Assembly (NCBI GenBank): GCA_964590495.1
Contig: CAZPWQ010000119.1
Span: forward strand, 1-10,518
Length of the DNA stretch: 10,518 nt
From: CAZPWQ01 sp964590495
GTDB taxonomy: Bacteria; Bacteroidota; Rhodothermia; Balneolales; Balneolaceae
Reading direction: 5' to 3'
A program made the position numbers and the translations under genes. Positions 1-5,824 of this stretch are shown piece after piece (the first letter of the stretch is position 1; each line of letters starts with the position of its first letter). The notes beneath the pieces are model-generated. The model saw only the letters and a list, made by a program, of their open reading frames with translations, searched no databases and was not told the DNA's origin.

Positions 1-203
1 CCCTGAAGTTTATTAAAAGCAAAAAAATTAAATGATTCTATAATATTGTATTAAACTCTTTCCCGTCCGGCCGCTGAACTTGCGGTCGGGCGGGTACAAT
101 ATGGCAGCCAACCTTCCAGACCCATCCTCCGGCTCCTTCCCTATCCCGAAAACCCACGGACAAGGAAGGAGTGACTCTTTTCGAAGATTCCGGCAATTTA
201 AAA

Positions 204-260
204 GCCCCTCCTTGTTTCGCTGTGGTTTTTCAGCGGAATAGGGAGGGGTTGGGGTGGGTC
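204..260. repeat. palindromic dispersed-type intergenic repeat
   Basis: A long imperfect hairpin. CCCCTCC (205-211) pairs with GGGAGGGG (241-248), and TTTCGCTG (215-222) pairs with CAGCGGAA (231-238) closer to a U-rich loop. It continues into a G-rich tail, TTGGGGTGGGT (249-259). From memory, AAGCCCCTCC...GGGAGGGGTTGGGGTGGG is a recurring intergenic repeat in Bacteroidota-type genomes. Only one copy is visible here, so calling it dispersed rests on recollection. Confidence 0.5.
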
Positions 261-279
261 AGCTGCGCAGGATTCAACA

Positions 280-311
280 TTTTTGATTAAACTATTCGAT
301 AAATATTTTAG
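280..311 (+). promoter_or_regulatory. possible promoter for the LOG-family gene
   Basis: TTTG at 282-285 could be a Bacteroidota-type -33 element. The sequence TATTTTAG starting at 304 is a partial match to the -7 consensus TAnnTTTG, 18 nt further on. The match is incomplete and the region is A+T-rich, so this is only the best candidate upstream of the gene at 346. Confidence 0.2.
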
Positions 312-345
312 CTGAAACCCGTTCACAAAACATGAGGTGACTAAC

Positions 346-834
346 ATGTCGAAAACGATAATTGGGGTTATGGGTCCCGGCGCCGGTGCCAAAAAGAGAG
401 ACAAAGAACTGGCTTTTGAACTGGGCAGACAGATTGCCCGAAACAACTGGGTTCTGCTTACCGGGGGCAGAAATGTCGGGGTGATGCACGAAGCCTCCAG
501 GGGAGCAAAAAAATCCGGCGGACTCACCATCGGTGTTTTGCCCACAGCCGGGATGTCCGGCGCGTCGGAATATGTTGACATCCCAATCCGGACCGGTATG
601 GGCAGTGCACGAAATAGTATCAACGTCCTTTCTTCCGACATCATCGTTGGCTGCGGTGCCGGGCTGGGTACTGTATCTGAAATAGTACTCGCATACAAAG
701 CCGGCAAGCCGGTTGTCTTGTTGCATCAATCCCCCTCTGTCCTTCAGCTTTTGGAAGAGTTGACTTCTGCCAGATTAAAAAGTATGTCAGGCGTTGCAGA
801 GGTAATAGAAACAATAAGACTTCTGTTGTCTTAG
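346..834 (+). CDS. TIGR00725-type LOG/SLOG family protein
   Basis: A 162-residue Rossmann-like protein of the LOG (lysine-decarboxylase-like)/SLOG superfamily, closest in pattern to the TIGR00725 group. I see TGGRNVGVM at residues 39-47, which matches the glycine-rich phosphate-binding loop, and GCGAGLGTVSE at 102-112, which corresponds to the PGGxGTxxE signature of cytokinin-activating LOG enzymes but lacks its proline. The superfamily binds nucleotides or cleaves nucleotide-ribose bonds; the substrate of this branch is not known to me. I choose ATG 346 because GAGGTGA (334-340) is a strong ribosome-binding site 5 nt upstream. An in-frame GTG at 337 lies inside that site and is unlikely to be used. 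No signal peptide is seen, so it should be cytoplasmic. Its TAG stop is also the first three bases of the repeat at 832-892. The following gene pair has its own operator, so the gene looks monocistronic. Confidence 0.85.
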   Translation: MSKTIIGVMGPGAGAKKRDKELAFELGRQIARNNWVLLTGGRNVGVMHEASRGAKKSGGLTIGVLPTAGMSGASEYVDIPIRTGMGSARNSINVLSSDIIVGCGAGLGTVSEIVLAYKAGKPVVLLHQSPSVLQLLEELTSARLKSMSGVAEVIETIRLLLS

Positions 835-892
835 TACATAATTTCAAAGATATAATGACATATGTCATTGTATTTATGAACCAGAGTACTTA
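832..892 (+). repeat. stop-codon-anchored palindromic repeat, copy 1 (61 nt)
   Basis: The element starts with the TAG stop codon of the preceding gene (TAGTACATAATTTCA...) and ends in GTACTTA. Its arms form a long imperfect hairpin: TAGTAC with GTACTTA, TTCA with TGAA, and a perfect 16-bp palindrome in the centre, AATGACATATGTCATT (854-869). A second copy lies at 7951-8035 on the other strand. It also begins at a gene's TAG stop and has nearly the same flanks, but carries 25 extra nucleotides inside the central palindrome. The architecture resembles a MITE or a mobile hairpin. Two copies after unrelated genes make it a real repeat; how it moves or works is unknown. Confidence 0.85.
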
Positions 893-912
893 GCGACATT
901 TAATTCTTTCTT

Positions 913-920
913 TAAATTTG
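913..920 (+). promoter_or_regulatory. candidate -7 promoter element of the blaI-type operon
   Basis: TAAATTTG matches the Bacteroidota -7 consensus TAnnTTTG exactly. Transcription would start a few bases downstream, which puts the palindromic operator at 934-954 just after the start site, where a bound repressor could block the polymerase. I see no convincing -33 element about 20 nt upstream. Confidence 0.4.
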
Positions 921-933
921 AAATTAAACAATA

Positions 934-954
934 TTACTACTAATTTAGTACTAA
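934..954. promoter_or_regulatory. palindromic operator, probable BlaI-family site
   Basis: The perfect arms TACTAA (938-943) and TTAGTA (945-950) flank one central base. The symmetry extends to TTA (934-936) and TAA (952-954), with a single mismatched pair at 937/951, so 18 of 20 arm positions pair over 21 nt. BlaI/MecI repressors are known to bind dyads of the TACTA...TAGTA type upstream of their own genes. This site lies 55 nt before the BlaI-type start codon and just after a candidate -7 element. Autorepression is therefore the natural reading. Confidence 0.7.
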
Positions 955-1008
955 GGAGTTAATTAAAAAAGTTTCAGCAGGTTAAACAGCAGAATAATAA
1001 AGAACAAC

Positions 1009-1386
1009 ATGAAAAAATCACTTACCCCTTTAGGAGAAACTGAAATGGAAGTACTTCATCATGTATGGGATCTTGGTGAAGCAACGGTCAGGGACGTACG
1101 AAAGCGTATCCTGAAAAACCGGGAAGTAGCCTACACTACCATCATGACCGTCATGAAGAATCTGGCGGAAAAAGGTTATTTAAAATATCGCAAGGATGGC
1201 GTCACCTATGTCTACAGTGCGGCCAAAGAGCCGGAATCTGTGCGGTCAAACCTGATCAGGGATCTGGTCAGCAAAGTCTTCAAAGGATCTCCCAAAGAGT
1301 TGGTACAAACGCTGGTACAAAGCGAAGATTTAACTGAAAATGATATCAATGAAATTAAACGTATGATCGATAAAATGGAGGATTAA
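1009..1386 (+). CDS. BlaI/MecI/CopY-family transcriptional repressor
   Basis: A 125-residue winged-helix repressor, the normal length for the BlaI/MecI/CopY family. It begins LTPLGETEMEVLHHVWDLGE, the typical family opening (helix 1). The recognition region AYTTIMTVMKNLAEKGYL spans about residues 45-62, followed by the wing YRKDGVTYVYSA (64-75). The C-terminal third, about 80-125, should form the dimerisation helices that in BlaI and MecI contain the cleavage site. The gene is followed after 2 nt by the M56 peptidase gene, the classic repressor-sensor arrangement. In the known systems the M56 partner, when triggered, causes proteolysis of the repressor and opens the operon. A strong operator lies upstream at 934-954. 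The ribosome-binding site is weak (AAAGAAC about 5 nt before ATG). The inducing signal cannot be told from sequence. Confidence 0.93.
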   Translation: MKKSLTPLGETEMEVLHHVWDLGEATVRDVRKRILKNREVAYTTIMTVMKNLAEKGYLKYRKDGVTYVYSAAKEPESVRSNLIRDLVSKVFKGSPKELVQTLVQSEDLTENDINEIKRMIDKMED

Positions 1387-1388
1387 TT

Positions 1389-3380
1389 ATGCCTGAGTTG
1401 ATCGAAATACTTCAATCAATCGGAGAGACAACCCTTGAAATGCTGTGGCTTCCGGTACTGATATGGACGATAATTGCAATTTCAATTACCTGGATTTTAC
1501 GCAGCATCAATTCTATACCACCTGTTTACCAATACCACAGCAGGGTGGCTTTGCTGCTGGCGCTGCCAGTCGGGCTGGCGGGTTCGTACTTAACAGGCTT
1601 TATCGGAAATGCTGCCGGTAATACTGAGACTGCAGCTGCAAAATTTATAGTTGTCCAGTCTCCCCTGACTGCCACAGCTACTTCTTCAGCCTCAGAGCCC
1701 GCTCTGTCGACTGCACTATCTGATCCTGTGTTATGGACAGGGATACTGAATGTAATACTTGCAATGGGCGCATTATACTTGCTTTCCCTGCTTATCATCA
1801 ATGTTGTCCGGCTGCGAAGTTTCGGACAGCATCTTACCTTCAGAACTGTACGGGAGATACCTGAGCTAAAGAATTATCTCTCCGCCGGTCAATTGGATAA
1901 ATATGGAAATACACTCGTAGCTTTTTCCACGGTTACTCACATACCATTTACCTTCGGATGGCTCAAAACGAGAATCGTCCTGCCTTCCGATATGAAAAAA
2001 TCACATGACAGATTTGCGATGGCTGTTCAGCATGAGTTGATGCACATCAAACATCGCGATTATCTGCTAAACGGCATTTTGCTGATTATTAAATCCATTT
2101 TTTGGTTTCATCCGCTGGTACATTACCTGCACCGTTCCGGGCAGGATTTCCGTGAGATAACCTGTGACAGTGAAGTCCTGTCGGAGAATCGCTTTTCAAA
2201 AAAGAAATATGCCGCACTTCTCTTTGAACTCGCACAGCGTGAGAAGATTTCAAACAAGTTTGCCATGAGTATGGCCGTAAATCCGTCCACCTTAAAAAAA
2301 CGCATACAACAAATGAATGAGCAACGGTCCCCGGCTTCCCGGTTCCGTTCAAGTTTTTTCCTTACCCTTATGACGGCCGGCGTAGTCATACTGTCCATGG
2401 CCTGTACTGATATCCAGGAAGGCGGAATTACCAATACTGAAGTTGAACAGGTTCAGGCTGATATCTACAACAAGTCTGATGAGGATACCAAGCCTCTCTT
2501 TGTAATCAACGGGGAGATAGTCGAAGATGATAAATACTCCCGTGTTATGATCTCCCGCATCAAAACGAAATATATAAAATATATTCAAGTCTATAAGGAC
2601 CAAGATGCGATAGATCGGTACGGTGAAGCAGGTAAAAACGGGGTCGTTGAAATTGAGCTTATAGATAGAGAGACAGCCTTTTCTGATTTAAAACCTCCTC
2701 CACCCCCGGCACCGGGTACAGCTTCTTCAGGGACAGATTCCGTTGATTCAAACCAAGCCGCCCCCCCACCCCCCGAAGAAACTTTCTTTGTGGCCGTCGA
2801 GGAAATGCCTGAATTGGAAGACGGTCTTGCTTCCATACAGAAAGAAATCCGATACCCGCAAGAAGCCCGGGAAGCCGGTGTCGAAGGACGTGTTATTGTG
2901 CAGTTTATCGTTAATGAACAGGGCGAAGTTGAAAATCCGGAGGTTATCCGGGGTATCGGAGCCGGCTGTGATGAAGAAGCACTCCGGGTAGTAAAACAGG
3001 CGAAATTTAAACCCGGGAAACAGCGCGGACAGCCGGTGCGGGTTCAATATTCTCTGCCCATTATCTATCGCCTTCAGTCTGAGAATACTGGCACACAATC
3101 GTCATCTGCTGAATTAGAACAGATGGAGGTAAATGAATCGAAAATGGAAATAAGAGACCTGGAAGTTTCCGATGATGGTACAGTTAACGGGTATATTTAT
3201 GACCGGGAAAAGAACAAACCGTTGCCCGGTGTAAATGTGATTGTTGAAAGTACCACCATAGGGACATCAACCGCTCAGGACGGAAAATTTACTCTCAATA
3301 ATTTACAAAAGGGAAATCAGCAATTGATTCTCAGCTACATTGGGTATACCGGGGCCAAAGTGCCAATTAATGTAAAATAG
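1389..3380 (+). CDS. M56 (BlaR1-like) membrane peptidase with plug-like, TonB C-terminal and CarboxypepD_reg-like domains
   Basis: A 663-residue membrane sensor/peptidase with fused domains. Transmembrane segments are likely near residues 17-38, 51-73, 114-140, 225-245 and 322-339. The M56 zinc site is intact: HELMH at 215-219, and E256 in REITCD (255-260) as probable third ligand. After the last membrane segment comes a stretch like a TonB-receptor plug (about 368-425, LFVINGEIV...YGEAGKNGVVEIEL). Two proline-rich linkers follow (436-442, 459-462). Next is a TonB C-terminal domain (about 468-563, with YPQEAREAGVEGRVIVQF), and last a CarboxypepD_reg-like beta-sandwich (about 599-663, GYIYD...PLPGVNVIVEST). 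BlaR1 relatives sense envelope damage or beta-lactams and inactivate BlaI. Here no penicillin-binding sensor domain is seen, and the periplasmic part is TonB-like instead. GGAGG (1377-1381) serves as ribosome-binding site 7 nt before ATG. Confidence 0.92.
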   Translation: MPELIEILQSIGETTLEMLWLPVLIWTIIAISITWILRSINSIPPVYQYHSRVALLLALPVGLAGSYLTGFIGNAAGNTETAAAKFIVVQSPLTATATSSASEPALSTALSDPVLWTGILNVILAMGALYLLSLLIINVVRLRSFGQHLTFRTVREIPELKNYLSAGQLDKYGNTLVAFSTVTHIPFTFGWLKTRIVLPSDMKKSHDRFAMAVQHELMHIKHRDYLLNGILLIIKSIFWFHPLVHYLHRSGQDFREITCDSEVLSENRFSKKKYAALLFELAQREKISNKFAMSMAVNPSTLKKRIQQMNEQRSPASRFRSSFFLTLMTAGVVILSMACTDIQEGGITNTEVEQVQADIYNKSDEDTKPLFVINGEIVEDDKYSRVMISRIKTKYIKYIQVYKDQDAIDRYGEAGKNGVVEIELIDRETAFSDLKPPPPPAPGTASSGTDSVDSNQAAPPPPEETFFVAVEEMPELEDGLASIQKEIRYPQEAREAGVEGRVIVQFIVNEQGEVENPEVIRGIGAGCDEEALRVVKQAKFKPGKQRGQPVRVQYSLPIIYRLQSENTGTQSSSAELEQMEVNESKMEIRDLEVSDDGTVNGYIYDREKNKPLPGVNVIVESTTIGTSTAQDGKFTLNNLQKGNQQLILSYIGYTGAKVPINVK

Positions 3381-3399
3381 TTCACAATTTACCTTTACT

Positions 3400-3434
3400 A
3401 AAAAGCGGGACTTCATCGGTTCCGCTTTTTTTAT
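3400..3434 (+). terminator. intrinsic terminator of the BlaI-M56 operon
   Basis: AAAAAGCGG (3400-3408) pairs with CCGCTTTTT (3422-3430), with a G:U and an A:U pair extending towards a 9-nt loop. A T-rich run follows to 3434. It lies 20 nt after the stop codon at 3380. The A-rich left arm may give some termination on the other strand too. Confidence 0.85.
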
Positions 3435-3487
3435 TTTATTAAGATGTATTATATATAGGCCAAAATTAATATCTGAATCTACTACGC

Positions 3488-4168
3488 GTGAAGGTAAAAG
3501 CATACGGAGTGCATTTATTAACGGGGATTGGTGCGGCGCTTGGCCTCTGGGCTATCATCCTTACATTTGACGGCTATTACCAGGAAGCAATCTGGGCTCT
3601 GGCGCTTTCAGTAATTATCGATTCTGTTGATGGCACACTCGCACGTATTGTGAAGACCAAAGAGTATGCCCCGAAAATCGATGGTGCCCTGATGGATAAT
3701 ATCATCGATTTTCTTACCTGGACCATAGCTCCATTAGTATGGATTAATGCTACTATGGATATCCCGCTCTGGGTGTTGCTTGTTTGTGCGGTATCAAGTG
3801 TTTTTGGTTTTTCAAATACTGCTGCCAAAACTTCCGACGACTACTTTTTGGGATTTCCCTCATACTGGAATATTGTGGTATTTTATATCTATCTGCTGAA
3901 GCTGACTGATTTTTATGCATCGGTCATCTTACTGACTTTTTGTGCAGTTACGTTTTTGCCTGTCAAATTCATTTATCCTACACGGACTCCTTTTTTACGT
4001 CCCTTTACACTTATTCTGGGAAGTGCATTTACCCTTCAGATGGGGCTGCTGGTATATTATTTTGACAATTCTCCGATGTTTTTAATATACAGTTCGTTTT
4101 TATTCCCCTTTTATTACTTTGGACTTTCTTTTTATATGAATATCAGACAAAATGAAACTTCACTCTGA
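3488..4168 (+). CDS. pcs: phosphatidylcholine synthase (CDP-alcohol phosphatidyltransferase family)
   Basis: A 226-residue integral membrane enzyme with about seven or eight hydrophobic segments, predicted to join choline to CDP-diacylglycerol and give phosphatidylcholine and CMP in the inner membrane. The active-site motif is complete: D48-G49-x2-A52-R53, then 12 residues, G66-x3-D70-x3-D74. The spacing of 12 residues between AR and G, rather than the 8 of ordinary CDP-alcohol phosphatidyltransferases, marks bacterial Pcs enzymes. The length and the opening (YGVHLLTGIGAALGL) also fit Pcs. The start is GTG at 3488; an in-frame stop at 3467-3469 and the lack of an upstream ATG exclude a longer form. 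No Shine-Dalgarno sequence is visible. It stands alone after the terminator at 3400, with a small PspC gene 60 nt downstream. Making the product would require a source of choline. Confidence 0.88.
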   Translation: MKVKAYGVHLLTGIGAALGLWAIILTFDGYYQEAIWALALSVIIDSVDGTLARIVKTKEYAPKIDGALMDNIIDFLTWTIAPLVWINATMDIPLWVLLVCAVSSVFGFSNTAAKTSDDYFLGFPSYWNIVVFYIYLLKLTDFYASVILLTFCAVTFLPVKFIYPTRTPFLRPFTLILGSAFTLQMGLLVYYFDNSPMFLIYSSFLFPFYYFGLSFYMNIRQNETSL

Positions 4169-4228
4169 TTCACCCGTAGCATTGTTACGCAACGAAACCG
4201 GAAAACATTTACTCTTAAGAAGATTTCA

Positions 4229-4411
4229 ATGGGAGCTCGATTAAAAAAATCACACACAGACAGAATGATCAGCGGTGTATGCGGTGGAATTGCCGAATAC
4301 CTGGGTTGGGATCCAACCATTGTACGGATTATATTTGTTATCAGTACTTTTCTGGGATGGGGAAGTCCTGTTCTCCTTTATTTTATATTAGCTCTCGTTA
4401 TGCCCGATTAA
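4229..4411 (+). CDS. small PspC-domain membrane protein
   Basis: A 60-residue protein that consists of a PspC domain and nothing else. KKSHTDRMISGVCGGIAEYL (6-25) and GWDPTIVRIIFVIST (26-40) are the family hallmarks, followed by a hydrophobic stretch, about 32-57, likely one or two membrane segments. PspC proteins sit in the inner membrane; in enterobacteria PspC senses envelope stress. Stand-alone 60-70 residue versions are common in many phyla and their role is mostly unknown. ATG 4229 is preceded by a purine-rich AAGAAGA, a weak ribosome-binding site. It lies 60 nt after pcs on the same strand with no terminator between, so co-transcription with pcs is possible and would link two membrane functions. 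Confidence 0.88.
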   Translation: MGARLKKSHTDRMISGVCGGIAEYLGWDPTIVRIIFVISTFLGWGSPVLLYFILALVMPD

Positions 4412-4784
4412 TTTTGTTATTGGTTTATTAGTTAATAGCCACAGATCTAAAGAGATTGTTTTGCAGATAGCTTTTAAATAGCTGCCCTAAAACCATCCCA
4501 ACGGTTAATAGCTATATTTCTTAACAAGGGCAACTAACCCTACTCTAAATTAACAGCCATTTCAGAACGGATGAGATCCCTCTATTATAGTCCCGATAAA
4601 AAAACATCGGGGCCTTCGGTCTTTCGAGATGACGAGAAAGGTAAGCAAACATAATATCCGGCCTTTGAATCGATTTTTACCCTCCTGCTACAAATATTAC
4701 TTTTTGATATTACAACCCTATTTCATAACTATAATTTAACCTGTATTTCACACCAGGAAATCCAACTGTTGACCGGATACTTTT
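4412..4784. other. gene-free stretch with a hairpin repeat
   Basis: No gene of any length convinces me in these 373 nt. Three short related strings, GTTAATAGCC (near 4431), GTTAATAGCT (near 4504) and ATTAACAGCC (near 4549), may be decayed repeats or chance in A+T-rich DNA. The better-defined repeat at 4571-4640 is listed separately. There is no clear terminator for the PspC gene and no clear promoter or ribosome-binding site for the gene at 4785. Confidence 0.4.
4571..4640 (-). repeat. dispersed-type repeat with hairpin core
   Basis: Read on the minus strand it contains GTCATCTCGAAAGACCGAAG, then a hairpin (CCCGAT at 4592-4597 pairing with ATCGGG at 4606-4611 around a run of seven A), then GAGGGATCTCATCC. 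The GTCATCTCGA...GGATCTC layout is, from memory, a very common intergenic repeat in Bacteroidota-like genomes. Only one copy is in the window. The hairpin has no T tract after it on either strand, so it is not an obvious terminator. Confidence 0.5.
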
Positions 4785-5636
4785 ATGAAAATAGGAATTG
4801 TCGGACCCGCTGATCGTGCCGTAGCATGGGAAAAACATCTGCGCCCCCACCGTTCTGTCACGGAAGTTGTCATAGCAGCCGGCCTGACAGGCATTGGCGA
4901 TGTCGATGCCTGTTTCCTGTTGAATGACAGTGAAGAGCGTCTGCAACATGTTCTAAAAGCAGTAAAAAAAGGATACCACTGTTTTCTTATCTCAAAACTT
5001 CCAGATGATGTTCAAGAAATAGAAAAAATTTATTATGCGGCAGAAGAATCTAATGTGTTGCTGCAATTTTCGCACTGGCCGACACTGGCGCCGGCATCCG
5101 GGTGGATGGCCAAAAAAGTTACCCGCCCTTCTTTCATCCAGATAAACCGGGAGATCAGTCATACCAGATTCCTCGAAATGAATCATGATTTCGACTACTT
5201 CTGGATTGATGAGCTGGCCTATTGTTTAAGATGGATAGACGGGGCTGTACATCACCTGGATTTAAAAACGGTGGAATTTGATAAAAAGCATCCCTATGCC
5301 ATACATCTGTTCCTCCGTTTCGACAGTGGCGCTACGAGCAACATATTTTTGAATGTTGCAGCGGGACGAGATAATCATCATCGTATAGCTTCCAATCAAA
5401 ATTACTATCTCGATTGTGATGTCATTGAACAGTCGGTTCGCTGCGGACAACAAAATCAAAACGGACATCTGTATTTCAATAAACAAACTTTTGATCCTGC
5501 AAAAGCCGCGGAGCTTGCGGCTATGCAGTTTATCAAATCGATTCAGATGAACAAACCCTCCGTTTATAATGGTTATCACCTGCTTAAGCTTGCCAACGAA
5601 ATACGAAAGATAAAAAACCGGCTGACGAGGGTATAA
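4785..5636 (+). CDS. degenerate Gfo/Idh/MocA-like protein
   Basis: A 283-residue protein with the two-domain plan of the Gfo/Idh/MocA oxidoreductases but short for the family (usually 330-400). The N-terminal Rossmann part opens MKIGIVGPADRAVAWEKHL, with a glycine pattern unlike the usual GxGxxG. The family's EKP motif appears as SKLPDD (70-75), so the glutamate is lost though a lysine remains. The C-terminal substrate domain contains DFDYFWIDELAYCLRWIDG (135-153), which aligns with the usual D-x-G-x-H-x-x-D-x-x-xWL-x-G segment but shows no catalytic histidine. NAD(P)-dependent sugar oxidoreduction is therefore doubtful; a binding or regulatory role is possible. The start at ATG 4785 matches the first beta strand. 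It is a single gene converging on the minus-strand operon that ends at 5825. Confidence 0.75.
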   Translation: MKIGIVGPADRAVAWEKHLRPHRSVTEVVIAAGLTGIGDVDACFLLNDSEERLQHVLKAVKKGYHCFLISKLPDDVQEIEKIYYAAEESNVLLQFSHWPTLAPASGWMAKKVTRPSFIQINREISHTRFLEMNHDFDYFWIDELAYCLRWIDGAVHHLDLKTVEFDKKHPYAIHLFLRFDSGATSNIFLNVAAGRDNHHRIASNQNYYLDCDVIEQSVRCGQQNQNGHLYFNKQTFDPAKAAELAAMQFIKSIQMNKPSVYNGYHLLKLANEIRKIKNRLTRV

Positions 5637-5705
5637 CCTGCCTTCGCCGAAGCGTAGCCTGCTGAAAGTACTTTAAGTGCTTACTTCTCTTCGGCTACGG
5701 GCAGG
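5637..5705. repeat. nested hairpin repeat between convergent genes
   Basis: CCTGCC (5637-5642) pairs with GGCAGG (5700-5705), and CGTAGCC (5653-5659) pairs with GGCTACG (5693-5699). The left arm carries an extra self-pairing stretch, CTTCGCCGAAG (5642-5652), so the structure is a hairpin with a small hairpin on one side. The loop holds another palindrome, AAAGTACTTT (5665-5674). It starts directly after the stop codon at 5636 and lies between convergent genes. A terminator role is possible, but there is no T tract. The sequence style suggests a dispersed repeat family. Confidence 0.6.
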
Positions 5706-5824
5706 CTTGCTTCTTCAAAGGTGTCCTTTGGACAGGATCTTTACCCATATTACAGAGCCTACAACCAGCAACCGTTTCGGATTTTGGACATACGAATTTC
5801 GAATTTGGTCTTTCGGATTTGAAA
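5706..5824. repeat. low-complexity intergenic repeats
   Basis: The stretch holds a small hairpin CAAAGG-TGT-CCTTTG (5716-5730), a tandem 7-mer CGAATTT-CGAATTT (5793-5806) and two copies of TTTCGGATTT (5775-5784 and 5811-5820). No coding signal is seen. An open frame on the plus strand covers the region but has no family-like sequence. Confidence 0.45.

Larger units (their letters stand above)
1..345. other. gene-free stretch with serial stem-loops
   Basis: I find no convincing gene in this stretch. It holds several inverted repeats in a row: a G+C-rich stem-loop at 62-94 (13-bp stem with two G:U pairs, 7-nt loop), an 8-bp stem at 133-140/164-171, a small TCTT-TTCG-AAGA hairpin at 176-187, and the larger palindromic repeat at 204-249. 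None of the stems is followed by a T tract on either strand, so they do not look like simple intrinsic terminators. A minus-strand open frame runs from 707 back to 198 but is a shadow of the gene at 346-834. A structured RNA is possible but not shown. Confidence 0.5.

Noticed and set aside
337..345. GTG at 337 as start of the LOG-family gene
   Set aside because: It lies inside the Shine-Dalgarno sequence GAGGTGA that serves ATG 346.
198..707. Minus-strand open frame of 169 codons opposite the LOG-family gene
   Set aside because: It runs antisense to a gene with clear family motifs and a strong ribosome-binding site, and its C-terminal part is a translation of the palindromic repeat at 204-260.
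953..958. AAGGAG, a good Shine-Dalgarno sequence
   Set aside because: No ATG, GTG or TTG lies at a usable distance and the BlaI-type start is 50 nt away; it seems accidental, next to the operator.
2394..2410. Lipobox-like LSMAC (M56 residues 335-339) at the end of a hydrophobic segment
   Set aside because: It is internal, after four earlier membrane segments, so it is more likely just the end of the fifth membrane helix than a lipoprotein signal.
4429..4562. Three TTAATAGC/TTAACAGC-like strings as a repeat array
   Set aside because: Spacing is irregular (about 73 and 45 nt) and the units are short in A+T-rich DNA; not a CRISPR or iteron array.
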